13,950 nucleotides of DNA, taken from assembly GCA_002423615.1 (NCBI GenBank), contig DIKO01000088.1:1-13950 (forward strand). Direction: 5' to 3'. Under the pieces are notes generated by a model. The model was given only the letters and a program-made list of their open reading frames with translations. It was not told the origin of the DNA and did not search any database. The translations under genes and the position numbers were made by a program. Numbering within the stretch: position 1 is the first letter of the stretch; the number at the start of each line of letters is the position of its first letter. Origin of the DNA: Desulfobacteraceae bacterium UBA5616 (GTDB taxonomy: Bacteria > Desulfobacterota > Desulfobacteria > Desulfobacterales > UBA5616). Below, piece by piece: positions 1 through 6,164 of the stretch.

Positions 1-9
1 CTGCTGTTA

Positions 10-37
10 TTGACCACACTTTTTCGAAGGATATTTA
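10..37 (+). promoter_or_regulatory. possible sigma-70 promoter for the acyl-CoA dehydrogenase
   Basis: TTGACC (10-15) lies 16 bp from TATTTA (32-37), a fair -35/-10 pair. An overlapping TACAAT at 36-41 is a better -10 hexamer but would need a 20-bp spacer. The start codon is about 120 bp downstream, so a transcript from here would carry both inverted repeats at 79-120 in its leader. The assignment rests on hexamer similarity alone. Confidence 0.25.
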
Positions 38-78
38 CAATCGCAAGTCAAGAATAGCAGCAATTTATGACTAAAGTC

Positions 79-95
79 CCATATACAATATATGG
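79..95. repeat. perfect inverted repeat, 7-bp arms, 3-nt loop
   Basis: CCATATA (79-85) and TATATGG (89-95) are exact reverse complements separated by CAA. The element shares two bases with the longer inverted repeat that follows. It is AT-rich and lies in the leader of the acyl-CoA dehydrogenase gene. It could be half of a compound operator or a small hairpin. Confidence 0.6.
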
Positions 96-120
96 TATGC
101 ACTGGAGTCAAGTGCATACC
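94..120. repeat. perfect inverted repeat, 10-bp arms, 7-nt loop (operator-like)
   Basis: GGTATGCACT (94-103) and AGTGCATACC (111-120) are exact reverse complements around GGAGTCA. The repeat ends 41 bp before the start codon at 162. No T-run follows either arm, which argues against an intrinsic terminator. Its size and position suit a dimeric regulator's operator, or an RNA hairpin in the leader of the acyl-CoA dehydrogenase mRNA. I do not recognise the motif as a known FadR, PsrA or LiuR-type site. Confidence 0.6.
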
Positions 121-161
121 CAGGTAACGGAATTTTCAACCCCTTTTTGTAAGGAGAAAAA

Positions 162-1316
162 ATGACATACGGTCTGACGGACGAACAACTCATGATCCAG
201 TCCATGGTGAGGGAATTTTCTCGCAAGGTCATTGCCGAAACCGCCATGGAAAGGGACAAAACCAAGGCGTTTCCAAAGGAAAACCTGAAGAAAATGGCCG
301 AACTGGGATTGATGGGGATGATGATCCCCATGGCCTACGGGGGGGAAGGCGCCGATACGGTCAGTTATGTGCTCGCGCTTTCCGAAATCGCCTATTCCTG
401 CGCTTCCACCGCCGTTGTCATGTCCGTACACAACTCCATCGTCTGCGAGAGCATTTGCCGGTTCGGAACCGAGGCCCAGAAAAAAAACCATCTGCCCCGG
501 TTGGCCGCTGGAAAGATCATCGGGGCCTTTGCCCTGACCGAGCCCCATGCCGGTTCGGACCCCGTTGCCCAGTCCACGACCGCGGTGCGGGTTGGAGACG
601 ACTATGTCCTCAACGGCACCAAGCGGTTCATCACCAGCGGCAGGAATTCCGGCCTGGTGATCGTAACGGCCAAAACCGATGAAGCCATGCGCCATAAGGG
701 AATCAGCGCGTTTATCGTGGAAAAGGACCGGCCCGGTATTATCGTGGGAGAACCCGAAGACAAAATGGGGCTTCGTGCGTCGGACACCACGGACCTGATA
801 TTCAACGACTGCCGGGTTCCTGCCGGAAACCTTCTGGGAAAAGAAGGGGATGGTTTTAAAATCGCCATGACCGCCTTGGACGGGGGCCGAATCGGCATTG
901 CAGCCCAGTCCGTCGGGGTGGCCGAGGCGGCACTGGACGAGGCGGTGAAATACGCCAAAAGCCGCGACCAGTTCGGCCAGCCCATCTCCAAATTTCAGGG
1001 GCTGCGGTGGATCATCGCCGACATGGCCACGGAAATCGAGGCGGCCCGCCAGCTCATGCTCTCAGCTGCCGCCATGAAAGACCGGAAAGAGAATTTTTCA
1101 TCCCAGGCCGCCATGGCCAAACTGTTTGCCTCGGAAATGGCCAACCGGGTCATCCCCAGGGCCCTGCAGATCCACGGCGGTTACGGATTCACCAAGGATT
1201 ATCCCATTGAGCGCATGTATCGGGATGCCAGGGTGTTTACCATTTATGAAGGCACTTCCGAAATTCAGCGGATCGTCATTTCCAATCACGTCCTGAAAGA
1301 CAGGCGAACACCTTAA
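162..1316 (+). CDS. acyl-CoA dehydrogenase, short-chain/butyryl-CoA type
   Basis: This is an FAD-dependent enzyme that oxidises an acyl-CoA to the trans-2-enoyl-CoA and passes electrons to electron-transfer flavoprotein in the cytoplasm. At 384 residues it has the normal family length. The N-terminal helical domain is followed by family signature 1 at residues 121-133 (GAFALTEPHAGSD) and signature 2 at about 336-357. The probable catalytic base is Glu363 in YEGTSE, the position used by short-chain and butyryl-CoA dehydrogenases. Arg269 in the RDQFG segment fits the FAD-binding arginine. The Arg expected of glutaryl-CoA dehydrogenases just before the MSV segment (about 87-89) is absent, so a dicarboxyl-CoA substrate is less likely. 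AAGGAG at 151-156 fixes the start. The gene has its own leader with inverted repeats and converges on the transporter gene with a 16-bp gap. The family is certain but the chain-length preference is not. Confidence 0.95.
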   Translation: MTYGLTDEQLMIQSMVREFSRKVIAETAMERDKTKAFPKENLKKMAELGLMGMMIPMAYGGEGADTVSYVLALSEIAYSCASTAVVMSVHNSIVCESICRFGTEAQKKNHLPRLAAGKIIGAFALTEPHAGSDPVAQSTTAVRVGDDYVLNGTKRFITSGRNSGLVIVTAKTDEAMRHKGISAFIVEKDRPGIIVGEPEDKMGLRASDTTDLIFNDCRVPAGNLLGKEGDGFKIAMTALDGGRIGIAAQSVGVAEAALDEAVKYAKSRDQFGQPISKFQGLRWIIADMATEIEAARQLMLSAAAMKDRKENFSSQAAMAKLFASEMANRVIPRALQIHGGYGFTKDYPIERMYRDARVFTIYEGTSEIQRIVISNHVLKDRRTP

Positions 1317-1332
1317 CCCGTCACCACCCGTC

Positions 1333-2607
1333 TCATTGGCGTTTCACGGTTTCCCTGGTAAAAAAACCGGCGATAAGGGCGATCAGGCTTGAAAGGAAAA
1401 AGATCAGCATGACCTGTTGATAGCCGCGAAGGGTAAAGGCATCGTTGACCCGGCCGTTTCGTTCCAGCACATAACCGAGAAACGGCTGAAACAGGGCGCC
1501 CCCCAGGAAGGGGAAAATATTGATCAACCCGATGGATGTTCCGGCGATGCTCACCGGAAAAAGCTCCTTGGCCATGGTAAATCCCACAGCCACCACCGAA
1601 CCGGAAAAAATGCCGATGGCGAGGAATATGACGTACAGCATGGCCATTGGAATTTTATCGACAAAGACATACATGATGTACATCAATGGCATAAGGATCA
1701 AGCTGCACAGCACCAGAACGGGTTTTCGGCCTTTTAAAACACGATTGGACAAAAAGCTGAGAATGGGACTGCCGATGATGAGCCCTATGGAAAGCATGGA
1801 CAGTACATGCCCCGCCCCTGCCTTGCTCAGGTGATAGACTTCCATGAGGTAAGGCCCTCCCCACAAGCCGCCCAGGGCAAAGAAAACAGAGACATTGAAA
1901 AAAATCCAAACCGCCACGACCCAGAAGGGCGGATGGGAGAACACCCTTTTAACGCCTTCCCAGAGGCCGATGGCAGGGCCCTCCTTTTGAATGTGGACTT
2001 CGGGTGAGGGCCAGCCCAGGTCCGCCGGCCGGTCCCGGACGATCCGCCAGATCAAGGCGCCAATGATGAGTGTCGCGATCCCCACCGATGCAAAAGACAT
2101 ACGCCAGCCGATAAGAGAACTCATCCATGCCAGAGGCGTGGCCGATGCCAGAGACCCCACGCCGCCGATGGCGATGATGATGCCGCTCATGAAGGCGAAT
2201 TCCCGGGTAGTATACCATTCCGACATGACTTTCATGAAGGGCACGAACAGCACGGATACCCCCAGCCCCACCAGAACCCGGCCGATAATGGCCCAGAGGG
2301 CGTCAGGCGCCGCAGCCAGAATCATCGATCCGATAAACGCGATGAGCAAAAATGAAGACACGCTTTTTCTGGCACCCCAGGAATCGCTTAAAAGTCCGGC
2401 GGGAAGCTGCATCAGCGCATAGGGATAAAAATAAGCGGAGCCCAGCACGCCGATCAAGGGGCCGCTGGCGTTTAAATCCCGCATGATGTCCTTGGCCAGG
2501 ACCGCCGGACAGAGACGATGGAAATAGACGATGACATACCCTATCCCCAGAATCCCGAATATGAAATGCCGGTACCTTAAGGTTTTGGATAGATCCTTTG
2601 ATGTCAT
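1333..2607 (-). CDS. MFS transporter, substrate unknown
   Basis: A 424-residue integral membrane protein with about twelve hydrophobic segments, the usual size and layout of a major facilitator superfamily carrier. The loop between helices 2 and 3 has the MFS motif A (GLLSDSWGARK, residues 71-81). RDRPADLG at 191-198 after helix 6 resembles the central loop of anion and organophosphate-type MFS carriers. The second half contains an AKELFP...G segment typical of the repeated MFS motif. A strong GAGGAGG ribosome site precedes the start. The gene is divergent from the carboxyltransferase gene and convergent with the acyl-CoA dehydrogenase, so it is its own transcription unit. Import of a carboxylic acid that feeds the neighbouring acyl-CoA genes would fit, but that is inference from position. 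The sequence does not identify a substrate. Confidence 0.9.
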   Translation of the reverse strand: MTSKDLSKTLRYRHFIFGILGIGYVIVYFHRLCPAVLAKDIMRDLNASGPLIGVLGSAYFYPYALMQLPAGLLSDSWGARKSVSSFLLIAFIGSMILAAAPDALWAIIGRVLVGLGVSVLFVPFMKVMSEWYTTREFAFMSGIIIAIGGVGSLASATPLAWMSSLIGWRMSFASVGIATLIIGALIWRIVRDRPADLGWPSPEVHIQKEGPAIGLWEGVKRVFSHPPFWVVAVWIFFNVSVFFALGGLWGGPYLMEVYHLSKAGAGHVLSMLSIGLIIGSPILSFLSNRVLKGRKPVLVLCSLILMPLMYIMYVFVDKIPMAMLYVIFLAIGIFSGSVVAVGFTMAKELFPVSIAGTSIGLINIFPFLGGALFQPFLGYVLERNGRVNDAFTLRGYQQVMLIFFLSSLIALIAGFFTRETVKRQ

Positions 2608-2656
2608 GATTCCTCCTCACAAACAGGAAGACAAATTGAAAAATAATTGAACCCAC

Positions 2657-2685
2657 CGTATGTCTGAACGGCCTGGGCTTGTCAA
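2657..2685 (-). promoter_or_regulatory. probable sigma-70 promoter of the MFS gene
   Basis: On the minus strand a perfect TTGACA (complement of 2680-2685) is followed after 17 bp by CATACG (complement of 2657-2662), a moderate -10. Transcription would begin near 2650, leaving a leader of about 40 nt before the MFS start. The exact -35 and the spacing support it; the -10 is weak. Confidence 0.4.
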
Positions 2686-2760
2686 GTTTTAACCGAAGCT
2701 GATGGAAAGGTGTAAAGGTTTGCGGAATAATAAATCAAACCATCGAAATGTTGTGGTATT

Positions 2761-2777
2761 TTGGCTGAATTTATGCT
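2761..2777 (+). promoter_or_regulatory. sigma-54-like (-24/-12) promoter candidate
   Basis: TTGGCTGAATTTATGCT has GG at 2763-2764 and GC at 2775-2776 with exactly 10 bp between, the invariant spacing of sigma-54 promoters. The TGGC core of the -24 element and TGC of the -12 element also match. The middle of the -24 element (CTGA instead of CACG) does not match consensus. Transcription would begin near 2788, about 134 nt before the carboxyltransferase start. I saw no good sigma-70 alternative facing this way. Confidence 0.35.
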
Positions 2778-2884
2778 TTATCTAAAAAATATGGGATCAC
2801 GGTTCGGCGCCGGTTTTCTGAAACGGGGCTGAGCCTCACGATACAGGGGGCGAAATAACATTTTGCCGTTGGAGAAACATTCAT

Positions 2885-2953
2885 ATGGCCCTGAGAAACA
2901 ACATATTTAAGGGGAAAGGTTATGATCGACCAGAAATCCATTGCGAGCTATGA
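2885..2953 (+). other. possible 22-codon leader ORF overlapping the carboxyltransferase start
   Basis: An ATG at 2885 opens a 22-codon frame that runs through the carboxyltransferase start codon in another frame and ends at TGA 2951-2953. GGAG lies about 10 nt before this ATG. The peptide would begin MALRNNIFKG. It could be a leader peptide or translational regulator. Chance occurrence is quite possible, since short frames are common and no family resemblance is visible. Confidence 0.15.
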
Positions 2954-4493
2954 AGAAATCTACGGGGATTATGCTGAAAGAAGAAAAAAGATCAAGCAGA
3001 TGGGCGGGGAAAAGGCCGTCAGATCACAGCATGAATCCGGAAAAATGACCGCACGCGAGCGGCTTGAATATTTTTTTGACGACGGAACCTTCACGGAAAT
3101 CGGTTTATTTGTAAAGCATCGGACCACGGCGTTCGGCATGGATCAGAAAGAGGTGCCCGCCGAGGCCGTCATCGTCGGTTTCGGGAAAGTGGACGGCAGA
3201 TACGTCATGGCGGCTGCGGAAGATTATACCTCCATGGCCGGGACTTTCGGCGAAAACCACGGACGGAAATTTTCCGAAGCCGTTAAAATGGCAAAAGAAA
3301 AAGGCGTCCCCTTTGTGGGATTCAACGATTCCGGCGGAGCCCGTCTCCAGGAAGGAATGGACACCCTTCAGGCCTATGGCTGGCTGTTTAAAAACCAGAT
3401 CCTCGCGTCGGGAATCATCCCCCAGATCGCTCTGATTATGGGGCCCTGCCTCGGGGGCCAGGCCTATCATCCCATCATGCAGGATTTCATTATACAGTGC
3501 AGGAAGACCGGATTCATGGCGATCGCAGGCCCGGCATTCGTTAAAACACAGCTGCGCGAAGAAATCAGCCTGAAAGACCTCTGCGGCGTAGAAGTTCAGG
3601 CTGAGAAAAGCGGAAACACCCACCTCGTGGCCGAAGATGACCGGGATGCCATGGACAAGGCCAAAAAACTCCTGAGTTTTCTGCCTTCCAACAACAAGGA
3701 AAAGCCCCCCCGGATCGAAACGGATTTCAATCCGGAAAGGATCGATGGCTCCCTGGATGAGATGCTTCCCGTGGAACCCTTCAGACCCTTCGATACCCAT
3801 AAAGTGATTGAAAGAATTGTCGATAACGGCGATTTTTTTGAGATATTCAAGGACTTCGCCAAAAATGTCATAATAGGCCTTGCACGCTTCAACGGGCGTC
3901 CGACCGGAATCGTGGCCAGTCAATCCTCCTGGATGGGAGGCGTTATCGACTGTGACGCAGCCGATAAGGTCGCCAGGTTTGTCCGGTTCTGCGATCTTTT
4001 CAACATCCCCCTGGTCAACCTCCACGATACTCCGGGATTTCTCATCGGATCCACCGAGGAATACAAGGGAATCCTGAGGCACGGGGCCAAAATGCTCTAT
4101 GCCTACGTCGATGCCACGGTCCCCAAAATCACCATCATCATGCGAAAATCATTTGCCGGCGCATACCTCGGCATGTGCTGCAAGGACACCGGAGCCGACC
4201 TGGTTTATGCCTGGCCCAACGCCAAGGTATCGATTGTCGGCGCGGAAACGGCGGCGAGCGTGATTTTTGCCAAGGAAATCAAAAGCGCCGACGACCCGGA
4301 AAAAGTCAAGGCGGAGCGAATTCTGCAGTATCGAAATGAATATGAAAATGCTTATGAAGGAGCGAAACGCGGTTACATCGATGATGTCATCATGCCCAGG
4401 GAGACCCGGAAATACATCAACCGGTCCCTTGATATCCTGGAAAACAAGGAGGAGGCCAGGCCTTTCCGAAAATATTCCAACATCAACCTGTGA
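2922..4493 (+). CDS. biotin-dependent acyl-CoA carboxylase, carboxyltransferase (beta) subunit
   Basis: A 523-residue member of the PccB/MmdA carboxyltransferase family, which moves CO2 between carboxybiotin and an acyl-CoA such as propionyl-CoA/methylmalonyl-CoA. Both crotonase-fold halves are present. The N-terminal half has SGGAR (137-141) and GPCLGGQAY (174-182), which build the first oxyanion hole. It is followed by the LLSFLPSNN linker element (250-258). The C-terminal half has HDTPGFLIG (368-376), EYKGILRHGAK (380-390) and a GAY oxyanion segment at 413-415. Length and motif order are normal. AAGGGGAAAGG just before the ATG supports the start. It leads a tight operon with the YkgJ-type and SDR genes (gaps of 31 and 15 bp). 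No biotin carboxylase, biotin carrier or membrane decarboxylase subunit is nearby, so the partner must be encoded elsewhere. Carboxylase, transcarboxylase and Na+-pumping decarboxylase roles cannot be told apart. Confidence 0.93.
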   Translation: MIDQKSIASYEEIYGDYAERRKKIKQMGGEKAVRSQHESGKMTARERLEYFFDDGTFTEIGLFVKHRTTAFGMDQKEVPAEAVIVGFGKVDGRYVMAAAEDYTSMAGTFGENHGRKFSEAVKMAKEKGVPFVGFNDSGGARLQEGMDTLQAYGWLFKNQILASGIIPQIALIMGPCLGGQAYHPIMQDFIIQCRKTGFMAIAGPAFVKTQLREEISLKDLCGVEVQAEKSGNTHLVAEDDRDAMDKAKKLLSFLPSNNKEKPPRIETDFNPERIDGSLDEMLPVEPFRPFDTHKVIERIVDNGDFFEIFKDFAKNVIIGLARFNGRPTGIVASQSSWMGGVIDCDAADKVARFVRFCDLFNIPLVNLHDTPGFLIGSTEEYKGILRHGAKMLYAYVDATVPKITIIMRKSFAGAYLGMCCKDTGADLVYAWPNAKVSIVGAETAASVIFAKEIKSADDPEKVKAERILQYRNEYENAYEGAKRGYIDDVIMPRETRKYINRSLDILENKEEARPFRKYSNINL

Positions 4494-4524
4494 CCCACCG
4501 GCATAGCCTGCCGAAAAGGAATCC

Positions 4525-5313
4525 ATGATAAATTCGAATAACGAAAATGAAAATGCCGCCAACATCGTTCCCGTTCGCCTGGGTCTTTCCAGCAACTTTG
4601 AATTTGAATGCCATAAAGGGGTTAAATGCTTCACCAGATGCTGCAGGGGCATCAATATCATCCTGACGCCCTATGACATTATCCGGATGAAAAACCGGCT
4701 CGGGCTTTCTTCAGATGATTTTTTAAGCCTTTACACCACTCCCCGGATCTGGGAAAAAACGGATCTACCGGTGGTCACGTTAAAACTTCTGGATGATGAA
4801 CAGGAGTCCTGCCCGTTTGTCCGGGACGATTGCGGCTGCATCCTCTATGAGGACCGCCCCACCACCTGCCGCTATTATCCCATCGGATCCGCCTCCCTCA
4901 GCCATAAGGAAGGGGCTGACGACGAAGGATTTTATTTTTATGTTCACGAACCCCATTGCCTTGGGTTTCAGGAAAAAAAATCATGGACGGTGGCGGAATG
5001 GCGTAAGGACCAGGGCGTGGATATCCGCGATGAAATAAACTCCCAGTGGACCGACATCATTGTCCGGAAACGCTCCTTTCCCGCCAACATCCAGCTCACG
5101 GAAAAATCCAAGGAACTCTTTTTCATGGTCAGTTACAATATCGACCAGTTCAAGCGGTTTGTTTTCGAAAGCAAATTTCTGGAACGATTTAATGTCGAGC
5201 GGGACACTGTTGATGAGATCCGAAGCGATGAAGTCGCATTGTTGAAATTCGGGTTGAAATGGCTGCGGGAGATCCTGTTTCAGGACAAGCAACTGGAGCC
5301 TTATCAAAGTTAG
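4525..5313 (+). CDS. YkgJ-family cysteine-cluster protein (putative Zn/Fe-binding)
   Basis: A 262-residue soluble protein with nine cysteines, at residues 29, 35, 39, 40, 96, 103, 105, 115 and 145. The pattern C-x5-C-x3-CC, then CPF...CGC...RPTTCRYYP, is the signature of the YkgJ/CxxCxxCC family (a putative zinc- or iron-chelating domain) whose biochemical function is unknown. The RPxxCRxYP segment (111-119) is its most recognisable part. Roughly residues 150-262 are charged, probably helical, and lack cysteines. That makes this longer than minimal YkgJ proteins. There is no signal peptide or membrane segment. AAAAGGA precedes the start. It is sandwiched between the carboxyltransferase and SDR genes in one apparent operon. 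A metal-centre or protein-modification role linked to those enzymes is possible but unproven. Confidence 0.85.
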   Translation: MINSNNENENAANIVPVRLGLSSNFEFECHKGVKCFTRCCRGINIILTPYDIIRMKNRLGLSSDDFLSLYTTPRIWEKTDLPVVTLKLLDDEQESCPFVRDDCGCILYEDRPTTCRYYPIGSASLSHKEGADDEGFYFYVHEPHCLGFQEKKSWTVAEWRKDQGVDIRDEINSQWTDIIVRKRSFPANIQLTEKSKELFFMVSYNIDQFKRFVFESKFLERFNVERDTVDEIRSDEVALLKFGLKWLREILFQDKQLEPYQS

Positions 5314-5328
5314 ACGTAAACATTCGCC

Positions 5329-6138
5329 ATGAACCTTTCCAACAAAGTCGCACTGGTGACGGGAGCCGTCAAGGGCATCGGCAAAGGCATCGGGCTTGCC
5401 CTGGCCCGTGAAGGCGTCAGGGTGGCGCTGAATTATTTCGACTGGGAGGAAAGCCTCCCGGACCTCGGAAGAGACTTTGCCCGGACCGATCACCTGATTT
5501 TAAAAACCGACCTTCTGGACACCGGAAAAATTCCCGGACTGATTCAAAGCGTCATCGACCATTACGGCCGGCTGGACATCCTTATCAATAACATCGAGCG
5601 GGGGGGATGGCCGGTGGTCCACGGCCCCTACACCATGGACCAATGGGACCTGGAAATGGCCACCACCTTAAGGGCCAAACGGTGGCTTTTCGATGCGGCC
5701 CTGCCCCATTTAACAGCCTCGGGAAACGGTGCGGTCGTCAACATTTCTTCCATCGCCGGTATTGTGGGGAGATCGGGACCCGCCCAGGAGATTTTCAACG
5801 ACGCCTATTCCGCCGCCAACCGGGGGATTTCCCTTCTCACCGAAACCTGGGCCAGAATGGGGGCCCCATCCGTCCGCGTCAACGAACTGATGTTAGGCAT
5901 TGTGGAAACCCGCCATGGAAAAGATACCCGCGGCTGGGGCCTTTTAACCGAAGCCCGGAAACAGGCCATCCAGGATCACACCCTTCTGGGACGAACCGGG
6001 ACTTTGGAAGATGTGGCCAAAGCCGTTCTGTTCATTTTAAAAGACGCCCCGTTCATGACGGGAAGTGTTTTACGACTGGACGGCGGGTATGTTCTGGGTG
6101 GCGAAAAAACCGGCCCCATGCCTGCAGGGGTATTGTAA
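5329..6138 (+). CDS. SDR-family protein with an incomplete catalytic tetrad
   Basis: A 269-residue protein of the classical short-chain dehydrogenase/reductase fold. The N-terminal dinucleotide site TGAVKGIG (11-18) is intact, as are Asp61 after the third strand and the C-terminal LDGGY (250-254). The active site is unusual. Ser141 and Tyr160 are in place, but the Lys of YxxxK is Asn164 (codon AAC at 5818-5820). The helix-4 Asn of the tetrad appears to be Thr113. The usual NNAG reads NNIE (87-90), and the conserved PG after the sixth strand reads LG (189-190). The Ser-Tyr spacing is about 6 residues longer than in FabG. It may be an inactive or repurposed reductase, or it may belong to a divergent subfamily. 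There is no clear ribosome site; the start lies 15 bp after the previous stop, which suggests translational coupling. It ends 26 bp from the convergent nrdJ stop. Confidence 0.88.
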   Translation: MNLSNKVALVTGAVKGIGKGIGLALAREGVRVALNYFDWEESLPDLGRDFARTDHLILKTDLLDTGKIPGLIQSVIDHYGRLDILINNIERGGWPVVHGPYTMDQWDLEMATTLRAKRWLFDAALPHLTASGNGAVVNISSIAGIVGRSGPAQEIFNDAYSAANRGISLLTETWARMGAPSVRVNELMLGIVETRHGKDTRGWGLLTEARKQAIQDHTLLGRTGTLEDVAKAVLFILKDAPFMTGSVLRLDGGYVLGGEKTGPMPAGVL

Positions 6139-6164
6139 ATGAATTGACACAGATCATCTTGTCT

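Larger units (their letters stand above)
2608..2921. other. 314-bp divergent intergenic region
   Basis: This AT-rich region separates the leftward transporter gene from the rightward carboxyltransferase operon and is the only gap over 300 bp. It holds the leftward TTGACA promoter candidate, the rightward sigma-54-like element at 2761-2777, and a possible leader ORF starting at 2885. I see no repeat, tRNA, recognisable riboswitch or rho-independent terminator in it. A GC-rich patch around 2804-2830 has only short, imperfect complementarity. Confidence 0.6.

Noticed and set aside
162..1316. Glutaryl-CoA dehydrogenase, suggested by a carboxyltransferase nearby (a known pairing with glutaconyl-CoA decarboxylase)
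   Set aside because: The substrate carboxylate-binding Arg expected near residue 87 is absent, and the two genes are separated by a divergently oriented transporter.
3105..4082. 325-codon open frame on the minus strand inside the carboxyltransferase gene
   Set aside because: It is fully antisense to a well-conserved gene, its translation shows no family motif, and it has no ribosome site. It is a codon-bias shadow.
6139..6164. Bidirectional terminator between the convergent SDR and nrdJ genes
   Set aside because: Only a 4-bp GACA/TGTC pairing is present, with no GC-rich stem or T-run. The 1317-1332 convergent gap likewise has no hairpin.
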